DNA of 13,717 nt from Geodermatophilaceae bacterium (GTDB lineage Bacteria; Actinomycetota; Actinomycetes; Mycobacteriales; Geodermatophilaceae). Positions 5,641 through 12,313 of this stretch are shown piece after piece. Under the pieces are notes generated by a model. It made no database searches and was not told the DNA's origin. It saw nothing but the letters and a program-made list of their open reading frames with translations. Position 1 is the first letter of the stretch. The number at the start of each line of letters is the position of its first letter. The translations under genes and the position numbers were made by a program. The stretch covers positions 1 to 13,717 of the forward strand of contig JACCQS010000054.1 in the NCBI GenBank assembly GCA_013814015.1. The letters run 5' to 3'.

Positions 5641-6345
5641 ATGCTCCATCCGATCGGCCGACTGCCTTCCCAGATCTATTGGCGGCGACGGCTGCTGGTC
5701 GGAATCGTCGTGGCCCTCGCCTTTGCCGCCGGGTGGTTCTTCATCGGCGGGGCGTCCGGGGAAGCGGACGGCGTGGCGACGGATGTGCCGACTGAGACCA
5801 CGTCGCGGCCGCCCTCCGAAGAGCAGGCATTACCGGGACTGGAGCAGATCGTGCCCAGTCTCGTCCCCGCCGAAGCCGCAGATTCCGGTACGCCGGCCGC
5901 GGGTTCGACACCTGCTCCCGCGCCGGTGCCCGAGCCGGAGCCGGTCGAACCGGGGCCCTGCCCCGACGAGGCGATCGGGCTGACGGTCGGATCGGAGTTC
6001 CCCGAGTACGCGGCTGGGAGCAAGCCGCTGCTCGGTCTGAACGTCACCAACATCGGTGCTGTCCCATGCCTTCGCGATCTCGACCTGGCGCTGCAGACCT
6101 GGGGGCTCTTCGCGGCCGACGGGACCCGGCTATGGGGTAGCAACGACTGCTATCCCGAACCGTCCGTACCCAGTTCCACGCTGCTGGCCCCCGGTCAGGT
6201 CGTGACGTTCTCCATCATCTGGTCGGGCCAGACCAGCGAGCCGACCTGCACAGCGCAACGGCAAGAACTTGGCCCAGGCGCGTACATCCTGCGCGGCTAC
6301 CTCGGCACCGTGCTCAGCCCGGACGTACCCCTCGTCCTCACCTGA
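5641..6345 (+). CDS. Membrane-anchored protein with exported C-terminal domain (Rv3587c-like position)
   Basis: A 234-aa protein with a short basic cytoplasmic end ('QIYWRRR', residues 11-17), one membrane segment at about 18-37 ('LLVGIVVALAFAAGWFFIGG'), a Thr/Ser/Pro/Glu-rich linker to about 115, and a compact outer domain of about 120 aa. That domain has four cysteines (in 'GPCPDEA', 'VPCLRDL', 'NDCYPE', 'PTCTAQ'), enough for two disulfides, and a beta-rich look ('LLGLNVTNIGAVPC', 'LLAPGQVVTFSIIWSG'). The topology predicts an N-in, C-out protein. No enzyme motif is seen. It sits between mutY and disA, facing disA, exactly as the conserved membrane protein Rv3587c does in M. tuberculosis; orthology is likely from position and topology but unproven. 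The start is ATG 5641, supported by the -10 just upstream; the in-frame region back to 5422 is antisense to mutY or intergenic. Function is unknown. Confidence 0.8.
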   Translation: MLHPIGRLPSQIYWRRRLLVGIVVALAFAAGWFFIGGASGEADGVATDVPTETTSRPPSEEQALPGLEQIVPSLVPAEAADSGTPAAGSTPAPAPVPEPEPVEPGPCPDEAIGLTVGSEFPEYAAGSKPLLGLNVTNIGAVPCLRDLDLALQTWGLFAADGTRLWGSNDCYPEPSVPSSTLLAPGQVVTFSIIWSGQTSEPTCTAQRQELGPGAYILRGYLGTVLSPDVPLVLT

Positions 6346-6347
6346 GC

Positions 6348-6368
6348 GGCCCGTTCGCTGATCGGGCC
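6348..6368. terminator. Short hairpin after the membrane protein gene
   Basis: GGCCCG (6348-6353) pairs with CGGGCC (6363-6368) over a 9-nt loop, starting 2 nt after the stop codon. It is short and lacks a T-run, so may act together with the longer hairpin that follows. Confidence 0.4.
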
Positions 6369-6374
6369 TGCGGT

Positions 6375-6414
6375 GGGGAGGATAGGACCGCGTAGACCGG
6401 GTCGAATCCTCCCC
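6375..6414. terminator. Bidirectional hairpin between the membrane protein gene and disA
   Basis: A perfect 9-bp inverted repeat, GGGGAGGAT (6375-6383) with ATCCTCCCC (6406-6414), encloses a 22-nt loop that can itself pair GACC with GGTC. It lies between convergent genes ending at 6345 and 6448. T-runs are absent on both sides. Confidence 0.65.
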
Positions 6415-6447
6415 TCGGTCGTCCGCGCCCGGCGTGGTGGAACTGCT

Positions 6448-7536
6448 TCAGACGTAGCGTTCCAGGATGCTGTTCTCGGCCAGCCGGGACAGGCCCTCAC
6501 GAATGCTGCGGGCCCGAGCCTCGCCGACACCGTCCACAGCCTGCAGATCCTCGATCGTCGCGGCCAGCAGCTTCTGCAGGGCGCCAAAGTGGTCGACCAA
6601 CCGGTTGATGATCGCCGGAGGAAGCCGCGGCACTTTGTTCAGCAGGCGGTAGCCCCGGGGGCTGATTGCGTTGTCCAGGGTCTCGGGGGCCAGGCCGAAT
6701 CCGAAGGCGCGGGCCATCTGGGTGAGGTCCAGCAGATCTGCCGCGGACAGTTCCTGAAGTTCACTGAGCACGTCTGGCGCCCTGCGGGACTTGCGGCTGG
6801 TGGGTAGGTAGTCGCGAGCCAACAGCTCGCGATCGTCCTCGATCCCGCCGAGCAGCTCGCCGAGTTGCAGCGACAGCAGCCGACCGTCGGTGCCCAATTG
6901 CATGACATAGCCCTGGATCTCATCAGCGATCCGGCGCACCATCTCCAGCCGCTGGCTCACGCTCATCGCATCGCGGACCGTGACCAGGTCCTCGATCTCG
7001 AGGGTCAACAGCGTCCCGGCCACTTCGTCCAGGCGAAGCTTGTATCGCTCCAGGGTGGCCAGCGCCTGGTTGGCCCGAGACAGCACCGTCGTGGGGTGTT
7101 CGAGGGTATGCCGGCGCCCGGCGACGTAGACGCTGATGATCCGCATCGACTGACTGACCGAGATCACCGGCAGCCCGGTCTGGATCGCGACCCGCTCGGC
7201 CGTACGGTGCCGGGTCCCGGATTCCTCGGTGGGGATCGAGGAGTCAGGCATCAGGTGCACTCCGGCCCGTACGATCCGGCTGAGGTCACCAGACAGGATC
7301 ACCGCGCCGTCCATCTTGGCCAGCTCGCGCATCCGGGTGGCAGCGAACTCGACGTCCATCGGAAAACCGCCGGTACTCATGCTCTGCACGACCTTGTCGT
7401 TACCGAGCACGATCAGGGCGCCGGTGTTGCCGGCCATGATGCGCTCCATGCCTTCCCGCAGCGCTGTACCGGGGGCGATCAACGCCAGCACGATGCGCAT
7501 CGAGACGTCGGGGTCGGGTTCGACCACGGGTGGCAC
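6448..7536 (-). CDS. disA: DNA integrity scanning diadenylate cyclase DisA
   Basis: A 362-aa enzyme that makes the second messenger c-di-AMP from two ATP and in other bacteria slides on DNA, pausing at branched structures. The N-terminal DAC domain has the catalytic 'DGA' (residues 76-78, 'KMDGAVILSGD') and 'RHR' (109-111, 'GTRHRTAERVA'). A helical linker follows, then C-terminal helix-hairpin-helix DNA-binding repeats ('IINRLVDHFGALQKLLAATIEDLQAVDGVGEARARSIREGL'). Start GTG 7536 is chosen because CAGGAGGAGGC directly precedes it and homologues begin a few residues before 'RIVLALIAPGT'; a GTG at 7587 would add 17 atypical residues. It lies downstream of radA on the same strand (118-bp gap), and RadA is a known regulator of DisA elsewhere. 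M. tuberculosis counterpart is Rv3586. Confidence 0.97.
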   Translation of the reverse strand: MPPVVEPDPDVSMRIVLALIAPGTALREGMERIMAGNTGALIVLGNDKVVQSMSTGGFPMDVEFAATRMRELAKMDGAVILSGDLSRIVRAGVHLMPDSSIPTEESGTRHRTAERVAIQTGLPVISVSQSMRIISVYVAGRRHTLEHPTTVLSRANQALATLERYKLRLDEVAGTLLTLEIEDLVTVRDAMSVSQRLEMVRRIADEIQGYVMQLGTDGRLLSLQLGELLGGIEDDRELLARDYLPTSRKSRRAPDVLSELQELSAADLLDLTQMARAFGFGLAPETLDNAISPRGYRLLNKVPRLPPAIINRLVDHFGALQKLLAATIEDLQAVDGVGEARARSIREGLSRLAENSILERYV

Positions 7537-7547
7537 GCCTCCTCCTG
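7537..7547 (-). promoter_or_regulatory. Ribosome binding site that decides the disA start
   Basis: The minus strand reads CAGGAGGAGGC at 7547-7537, immediately before GTG 7536 (AGGAGG is 4 nt away). It would be inside the gene if GTG 7587 were used. A second GTG at 7527 is also within reach. Confidence 0.65.
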
Positions 7548-7654
7548 GATGACTGGCCGGCCGCTGGATGGGTCGTCGCGTGGACACGACAGAGATATCG
7601 GCGCGTCGGTCACCGCGCGTCGTTGGTCAGCATAGGTCGCCGCGGCAAGTCGGC

Positions 7655-9073
7655 TCAGCCGAGCAGCGCGGCCAGCGCCACCCCCAGTGTCGGAGCCTGC
7701 AGTACGTCCGCCGCACCGGACTTGCCCGAACTCGCTGCACCCGATCCCGCCGAACCAGAACTGTCCGCCCGCCCCGTGCCATCGGGCGGCACGATGATCG
7801 TGCGGTAACCCAGCCGGCTGGCCTCGGCGATCCGGCGGGACAGTCCGCGTACCCGTCGCAGCTCGCCGGACAATCCCACTTCGCCGATCGCGATCACCCG
7901 GCCGGGCAGGGCCTTGTCCAATCGGGCCGAGGCGATCGCCAAGGCGATGGCCAGGTCTGCTGCCGGCTCGGTGATCCGGACGCCTCCGACTGTGGCCGCG
8001 AACAGGTCCCGGTCGGACAGTCGAAGCCCAGCATGGCGTTCGACGACGGCCTGTACGAGCGCGACACGTGAGCTGTCCAAACCGCTGACAGCCCGCCGCG
8101 CCGGCCCGCCACTGGTCTCGTTGACCAACGCCTGGACCTCGGCGACCAGCGGCCGGGTGCCTTCCATCGCAACCGTCAGGCACGTCCCCGCGACCGGTGC
8201 GCGGTGACTGGAGACGAACATCGCCGACGGGTCGGGCACGCCGACGATGCCGGTTTCCTCCAGGGCGAAGCAGCCCACTTCCTCGGCGTTGCCGAAGCGA
8301 TTCTTGGTGGCCCGCAACAGCCGCAGTGTGGAGTGCCGTTCGCCCTCGAAGCTGAGCACAACGTCGACCAGGTGCTCCAGGGTCCGCGGTCCGGCGACGC
8401 TGCCGTCCTTGGTGACATGGCCGACCAGGATCGTCGGGAGATTGCGTCGCTTGGCCACCGCCGACAAAGCAGCCGCGATCGTACGGACCTGGCTGACTCC
8501 GCCGTCGGTTCCTTCGGTGGCACCGCAGCGGATGGTCTGCACCGAGTCGATGATCAGCAGGCTGGGCGCCACCGCCTCGACCTGGCCGAGCGCGGCGGAG
8601 AGGTCGTTCTCCGCGGCCAGGAACAGTTCGTCGTGGCGGGCTCCGATCCGTTCGGCGCGTAGCCGGATCTGGCCGACCGACTCCTCGCCGGAGACCACGA
8701 GTGCGCGTCCCTTGCCGTCGGCTGTCCACTGCTTGGCCACCTCGAGCAGCAACGTGGACTTGCCGACGCCGGGCTCGCCGGCCAGGAGCACGACCACGCC
8801 CGGCACCAGGCCACCGCCGAGCACCCGGTCCAGCTCGTCGACACCAGTCGGCTGGGCCGCGGCCGGCAGGATCGACAGGGCGGTAACCGGGGTCGCAGCG
8901 GTCGTCACCGGTCCGGCCACGGTCGAGGCGCGCACGCCCGCGGCGGATCCGGCCTGTTCGACCGAGCCCCAGCTCTGGCATTCCGGGCAGCGGCCGACCC
9001 AACGTGGTGGCGCGTACCCGCACTCCAGGCACTTGTACGCAGGACGAGCGGCGCGAGGAGAGGAGGAGGCCAC
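7655..9073 (-). CDS. radA: DNA repair protein RadA (RecA-like recombination helicase)
   Basis: A 472-aa protein that helps RecA by driving branch migration and processing recombination intermediates. Domain order: C4 zinc finger with Cys15, 18, 29 and 32 ('YKCLECGYAPPRWVGRCPEC'), RecA-like ATPase with Walker A 'GEPGVGKST' (99-107), Walker B ending in Asp176 ('SLLIIDSVQT') and the RadA-specific 'KNRFG' (257-261), then a Lon-protease-like domain ('GGVRITEPAADLAIALAIASA', 'GEVGLSGELRRVRGLSRRI') without peptidase activity in the family. The start is GTG 9073: a damage-type promoter ends 7 nt before it, so the mRNA is leaderless. The longer frame to TTG 9103 would begin inside the promoter's -35 box. 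Expression is expected to rise on DNA damage. It probably forms a unit with disA. M. tuberculosis counterpart is Rv3585. Confidence 0.96.
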   Translation of the reverse strand: MASSSPRAARPAYKCLECGYAPPRWVGRCPECQSWGSVEQAGSAAGVRASTVAGPVTTAATPVTALSILPAAAQPTGVDELDRVLGGGLVPGVVVLLAGEPGVGKSTLLLEVAKQWTADGKGRALVVSGEESVGQIRLRAERIGARHDELFLAAENDLSAALGQVEAVAPSLLIIDSVQTIRCGATEGTDGGVSQVRTIAAALSAVAKRRNLPTILVGHVTKDGSVAGPRTLEHLVDVVLSFEGERHSTLRLLRATKNRFGNAEEVGCFALEETGIVGVPDPSAMFVSSHRAPVAGTCLTVAMEGTRPLVAEVQALVNETSGGPARRAVSGLDSSRVALVQAVVERHAGLRLSDRDLFAATVGGVRITEPAADLAIALAIASARLDKALPGRVIAIGEVGLSGELRRVRGLSRRIAEASRLGYRTIIVPPDGTGRADSSGSAGSGAASSGKSGAADVLQAPTLGVALAALLG

Positions 9074-9103
9074 GACCCGAACGCTACGGCGGTGCACCGA
9101 CAA
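9074..9103 (-). promoter_or_regulatory. PafBC-type (RecA-NDp) DNA-damage promoter of radA
   Basis: On the minus strand: TTGTCGGTG (9103-9095), 8 nt, TAGCGT (9086-9081), 7 nt, then GTG 9073. This is an exact match to the mycobacterial consensus TTGTCRGTG-N8-TANNNT for RecA/LexA-independent, PafBC-dependent damage genes, and radA is a known kind of target. The distance to GTG predicts a leaderless transcript. Confidence 0.88.
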
Positions 9104-9108
9104 ACATC

Positions 9109-9172
9109 CGCCGTTGTGCGCATAACGGTCAGAATTCGCCGGCCGGTTTCGCCGTTGTGCGCATAACGGTCA
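9109..9172. repeat. Two 23-bp palindromic repeats, 41-bp period, upstream of radA
   Basis: Identical 23-bp copies lie at 9109-9131 and 9150-9172. Each holds CCGTTGTGCGCATAACGG (9111-9128 and 9152-9169), a palindrome with a single mismatched pair, and the core GTTGTG-N5-AAC. The 18-bp stretch between copies contains the palindrome CCGGCCGG (9139-9146). The array fills most of the 111-bp gap between the 78-aa gene and radA, ending 5 bp before the radA -35 box. Same core and spacing as the mutY-upstream pair. Confidence 0.88.
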
Positions 9173-9184
9173 AGATTGCCTGCG

Positions 9185-9421
9185 CTAGGACGCGTCGGGG
9201 TCGCCTTCCCAGGCATCCACGAAGTTTCGTACGGCCAGCCGCGCCAGGTCCCGCCGGCTACCGGGCCGCTCGCTCCAGGTCAGTGCTTGGGAGGCAAGTT
9301 CCAGCTGTTGGGCCTCGTCGAGCCGGTCCAGCATCCGCTCGACGATCTGGTCCCCGGTCGCGCGGAGAAACTCTCGGCGGACAACGGCGTACTGGATCGC
9401 GAGTTCTTCGGAGATGTCCAC
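9185..9421 (-). CDS. Small protein of unknown function between lpqE and radA
   Basis: A 78-aa frame from GTG 9421, acidic and predicted wholly helical ('MDISEELAIQYAVVRREFL', 'VERMLDRLDEAQQLELASQAL', 'RRDLARLAVRNFVDAWE'). I do not recognise the family. It has no cysteine, no signal peptide and no membrane segment. Third codon positions are strongly G/C, as in neighbouring genes, which supports real coding. A weak Shine-Dalgarno (GGTGAG) sits close before the GTG. It lies 75 bp after lpqE on the same strand and has no counterpart between lpqE and radA in M. tuberculosis that I know of. Its helical, charged make-up would suit a small partner-binding protein, which is speculation. Confidence 0.7.
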   Translation of the reverse strand: MDISEELAIQYAVVRREFLRATGDQIVERMLDRLDEAQQLELASQALTWSERPGSRRDLARLAVRNFVDAWEGDPDAS

Positions 9422-9467
9422 TTCTCACCGCGATTGGGCCGGCAGGGTGTACTCAAGCCAGCCAAGA

Positions 9468-9483
9468 TGACGGTCGGCCGTCA
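9468..9483. terminator. Small hairpin downstream of lpqE
   Basis: TGACGG (9468-9473) and CCGTCA (9478-9483) form a perfect 6-bp stem with a 4-nt loop, 13 bp after the lpqE stop. It could be a weak terminator separating lpqE from the 78-aa gene, or an mRNA-stabilising hairpin. No T-run follows on the minus strand. Confidence 0.4.
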
Positions 9484-9496
9484 ACTGGCCGCATTG

Positions 9497-10054
9497 CTAC
9501 TCGCCCTCTTCGGTGTGGAAGTCGAAGCCTTCTTCGCGGTTGATCTCGCGGGTGGGATTGGCCACCGGGACCTCGACGGTGACCTCGCCGGCCTGCTCGA
9601 AGACGAAGGTCAACGAGACGATCTCGGAGACCGAGATCTCCTCGGACAGATCGGACAACTCGATAGAGGGGAACTCGGTCGTACCGAACTGCAGAATTCC
9701 TTGGGCGGGAACCTCCACCTCGACACTGGCCTCGTCCCCGGCGTCGTCAGTCGGGACGGCGGCGTCGTCGAAGAACTCTCCAGTGACCTCGATCAGGGTG
9801 TCCTCGGCCAGCCCCTGGTTGGCCACGGCAAGCACCAGTTGAGCTGTACTGCCCTCGGCGTACGTGCCGCCGGAAGGATAGAGGATGCGGATGTCGCGCA
9901 GGGCCAGTTGGCCGACATTCGCCGACGAGCCGTTGACGGTGGCCACCTGGGTCGAGGTCTGCGTCACCTGGCCGGCGCTGCACCCGGTCACCGCGGCGAC
10001 AGCGGCCATGGCAACGGCGCCCAGCAGGGGGATCTTTCGGGGCAGGCGGGACAC
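9497..10054 (-). CDS. lpqE: LpqE-like lipoprotein
   Basis: A 185-aa exported lipoprotein. The signal peptide has a basic start ('MSRLPRKIP'), a hydrophobic core and a lipobox 'VTGC' with Cys25 as lipidation site. The mature part has an immunoglobulin-like beta look ('LALRDIRILYPSGGTYAEGSTAQLVLAVANQGLAEDTLIEVTGEFF') comparable to LpqE and the PCu(A)C-like fold, and an acidic tail. No His/Met copper-ligand set is obvious, so a metal role should not be assumed. Start GTG 10054 is supported by GGAGG 8 nt upstream. A possible -10 (TAGTCT, 10129-10124, minus strand) would give a leader of about 60 nt. Position beside radA equals that of Rv3584 (lpqE) in M. tuberculosis, on which the name partly rests. 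Confidence 0.8.
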   Translation of the reverse strand: MSRLPRKIPLLGAVAMAAVAAVTGCSAGQVTQTSTQVATVNGSSANVGQLALRDIRILYPSGGTYAEGSTAQLVLAVANQGLAEDTLIEVTGEFFDDAAVPTDDAGDEASVEVEVPAQGILQFGTTEFPSIELSDLSEEISVSEIVSLTFVFEQAGEVTVEVPVANPTREINREEGFDFHTEEGE

Positions 10055-10182
10055 CGTGGCGACCTCCGTGGACGGGCTGACCGTGGCGATGGTGGCCGAT
10101 CGAGCGCGGCCGCGAACCCGGTCAGACTAGCGGTAGGGCCAATCCCCTGGTGCGAGAGTCACGCGGGCGCAAAGCTCGGACC

Positions 10183-11022
10183 ATGGCAACCAACATGATG
10201 AAGGCGATGATGAGCGACCTGGGCGAGTTGCGCTTCCAGCCGACCGAGAAACGGGTCCGAGCCAGGATCGAGGGAACCACGGTCGTCGACAGCACCCGGG
10301 CGGTCCTGGTCTGGGAACCGCGCCGGGTGGTGCCCTCCTATGCCGTACCGATCGAGGACGTGCAAGCTGACGTGCGCCGGTCCGCGGAGCAAACCGGCGG
10401 AGCCTCGCCGGACATCGGCTACCGGATGCCGGATCTCGCGCAGGTACCGGTGCTCACACCGGAGATCCCGTTCCAGGTGCACAGCACCGAGGGCCGCGCC
10501 ATAGACGTCCGGACCGCCACCGTGGATCGCCGGGCCGTGGCCTTCGAGCTGTCCGATCCTGATCTCAGCGGCTATCTGAATCTGGACTTCGACGGCTTCG
10601 ACGAATGGCTCGAGGAAGATGAGCCGATCGTCTCGCATCCGCGGGATCCCTTCAGCCGGATCGACATGCGCCGGAGTTCGCGCCATGTGCAGATCGAAGC
10701 CGACGGGACGGTGCTTGCCGACTCGCATCGCCCGCTGATCGTCTTCGAGACCGGGCTGCCGGTGCGCTATTACCTCCCCCGCGAGGACGTCCGGACCACC
10801 TTGCATCCGACGCCGACCCGGACGACCTGCGCGTACAAGGGTGAGGCAACCTACTGGTCGGCCGAGGTCGGGGACCGGGTGATCGAGGATTTGGCCTGGT
10901 CCTATCCCGCCCCACTGCGCGATGCCGCCGACCTGGTGGACCTGGTCTGTTTCTTCGACGAGAAGACGGACCTCAGCGTGGACGGGGTCACGCGTGACCG
11001 CCCGGTGACCCCCTGGTCCTGA
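10183..11022 (+). CDS. DUF427 domain-containing protein (two tandem domains)
   Basis: A 279-aa protein with two copies of the DUF427 fold (Pfam PF04248). The first copy has 'RVRARIEGTTVVDSTRAVLVWEPRRVVPSYAVPIEDVQADV' (about residues 23-63). The second and fuller copy has 'RHVQIEADGTVLADSHRPLIVFETGLPVRYYLPREDVRTTLHPTPTRTTCAYKGEATYWS' (about 168-227), with the characteristic 'CxYKGxAxYW', then 'LAWSYPAPLRDAADLVDLVCFFDEK'. The domain is small and beta-rich; its biochemical role is not established. No signal peptide or membrane segment is present. The start is uncertain: ATG 10183 is used here, GTG 10150 and the ATG pair at 10195 are alternatives, and none has a good ribosome site. It ends 19 bp from the convergent AMP nucleosidase gene. 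Confidence 0.87.
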   Translation: MATNMMKAMMSDLGELRFQPTEKRVRARIEGTTVVDSTRAVLVWEPRRVVPSYAVPIEDVQADVRRSAEQTGGASPDIGYRMPDLAQVPVLTPEIPFQVHSTEGRAIDVRTATVDRRAVAFELSDPDLSGYLNLDFDGFDEWLEEDEPIVSHPRDPFSRIDMRRSSRHVQIEADGTVLADSHRPLIVFETGLPVRYYLPREDVRTTLHPTPTRTTCAYKGEATYWSAEVGDRVIEDLAWSYPAPLRDAADLVDLVCFFDEKTDLSVDGVTRDRPVTPWS

Positions 11023-11041
11023 GTGGTCGCTCCTGGGCCGC

Positions 11042-12220
11042 TCAGCCGGTGCCGTCGACGCCGAACAGCGGCTCGTCGGGAGCCCGGAGGTCCGCGCTCG
11101 GCAGGCCGTCGGGGTGCTCAGCCCGTACCCGGTCCAGGCAGGTCAGCGCGATCGCCAGGTGCTCGCGCTTGCTCGTCTCGTAGAAACTCTGCGCGCCGGC
11201 CGACAGCTTCGGGGAGGCATGCAGTGGCTTGTCCGAGACGCAGAGCAGGGTCGCGTTCGGGATCCGGTAGCGAAACCCGTTGGCCGCGATGGTCGCCGAC
11301 TCCATGTCCACTGCCACGCAGCGCGCGGTACGGATGTCGGACAGCGCGATCCGCTGGTTGAACTCCCAGTTGCGGTTGTCGGTGGTGTAGACCACGCCGG
11401 TCCGGTAACGGGCGTTGCGTTCCTCGAGAGCGTGCAGCAGGAACGAATTCAGCCGGTGGTTCGGGATCACCGGCACCGTGGTGGGCAGGACGTCGTCGAG
11501 GACGTGGTCCGCGCGCAGGTACGAAGTGGCCAGCACGAAGTCGCCCAACTGCTGGTGATTTCGCAGCCCACCACAGTGCCCGATCATCATCATCGTGTCC
11601 GGGCGCAGTACCGCGAGATGGTCGGTGAGGGTCTTCGCGTTCGACGGGCCGACTCCGATGTTGACCAAGCTGACCCCGTCGCCGTCCGGGGTCCGATGGT
11701 GCCAGGCCGGCATCTGCGACCCGGCCCGCGCCGGACCCTCGGCATCCGGGAACCGCTCCCGGAACGCGTCGACGTGGATCGCGTAGTTGGTGAACACCAC
11801 ATGCCGCTCGAAGGACTCCGCCGGCGTCCCGCAGTAGTGCGCGAGGCGGTCGAGGGACAACGCCATCCGCTCCGGGCCGAACAGGAACAGCTTCTTGGCG
11901 CGAAGGTCGAAGCGGTCCTCCTCGAGCGCGGCGAAGAACCCGGGATCGGAGAAGCCCAGCGCCTCCCGCGACGGCCGTACCGTGATCACCGCACCGTGGG
12001 ACAGCAGGGCGCTCAACTCACGCGCCAGATACCGGCGTACGGCCGCCGGTCGGGCGAACTCACCGGTGATTCTCGGGTTGTGTTCCGACCACGGACGTAC
12101 GACGTCGACCGCCGGATACCAGCCGTCGGCGTCGATCCCGGTCAGCGACTCGACGAGTTCGGTGACAGCGGCAGCGAGCTCCTCGGGCCCCAGCGTCGCG
12201 CCGTCGACAGTGACCTCCAC
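11042..12220 (-). CDS. amn: AMP nucleosidase
   Basis: A 392-aa enzyme that hydrolyses AMP to adenine and ribose 5-phosphate, controlling adenylate levels. Family signatures are 'SLVNIGVGPSNAKTLTDHLAVLRP', 'MIGHCGGLRNHQQLGDFVLATSYLR', 'TDNRNWEFNQ' and 'AVDMESATIAANGFRYRIPNATLLCVSDKPLH', the last carrying the catalytic-site Met-Glu and Asp typical of the nucleoside phosphorylase fold. The protein is about 90 aa shorter than E. coli Amn, mostly at the N-terminal regulatory part. The start GTG 12220 follows TAGGAT by 7 nt; that sequence can serve as a leaderless -10 or, through AGGA, as a ribosome site, and either choice gives the same start. A frame extension to 12313 looks non-coding. It follows the UbiA-family gene on the same strand (93-bp gap). 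Confidence 0.93.
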   Translation of the reverse strand: MEVTVDGATLGPEELAAAVTELVESLTGIDADGWYPAVDVVRPWSEHNPRITGEFARPAAVRRYLARELSALLSHGAVITVRPSREALGFSDPGFFAALEEDRFDLRAKKLFLFGPERMALSLDRLAHYCGTPAESFERHVVFTNYAIHVDAFRERFPDAEGPARAGSQMPAWHHRTPDGDGVSLVNIGVGPSNAKTLTDHLAVLRPDTMMMIGHCGGLRNHQQLGDFVLATSYLRADHVLDDVLPTTVPVIPNHRLNSFLLHALEERNARYRTGVVYTTDNRNWEFNQRIALSDIRTARCVAVDMESATIAANGFRYRIPNATLLCVSDKPLHASPKLSAGAQSFYETSKREHLAIALTCLDRVRAEHPDGLPSADLRAPDEPLFGVDGTG

Positions 12221-12233
12221 GAGCGCGATCCTA
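12221..12233 (-). promoter_or_regulatory. Leaderless -10 (or ribosome site) of amn
   Basis: The minus strand reads TAGGAT (12233-12228), 7 nt, GTG 12220. TANNNT at this distance suggests a leaderless mRNA. The embedded AGGA at 8-nt spacing could instead be a Shine-Dalgarno; sequence alone does not separate the two. Confidence 0.5.
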
Positions 12234-12313
12234 GGAGTCAGCCGCAGACCCGACGCCGGACAGCACCCTGCTGGGCCGAAACGTGGGACACCGAGCCCGT
12301 CGCGGCACGGCAA

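Noticed and set aside
7479..9032. Open frame of 517 codons on the minus strand overlapping radA and the start of disA
   Set aside because: It is out of frame with radA, which carries the zinc finger, Walker motifs and KNRFG; the alternative product is Arg/Gly/Pro-rich with no motif.
11376..11384. A second TTGTCGGTG box on the plus strand
   Set aside because: It lies inside amn on the antisense strand, and no TANNNT stands 8 nt downstream (the bases there are CACGCC).
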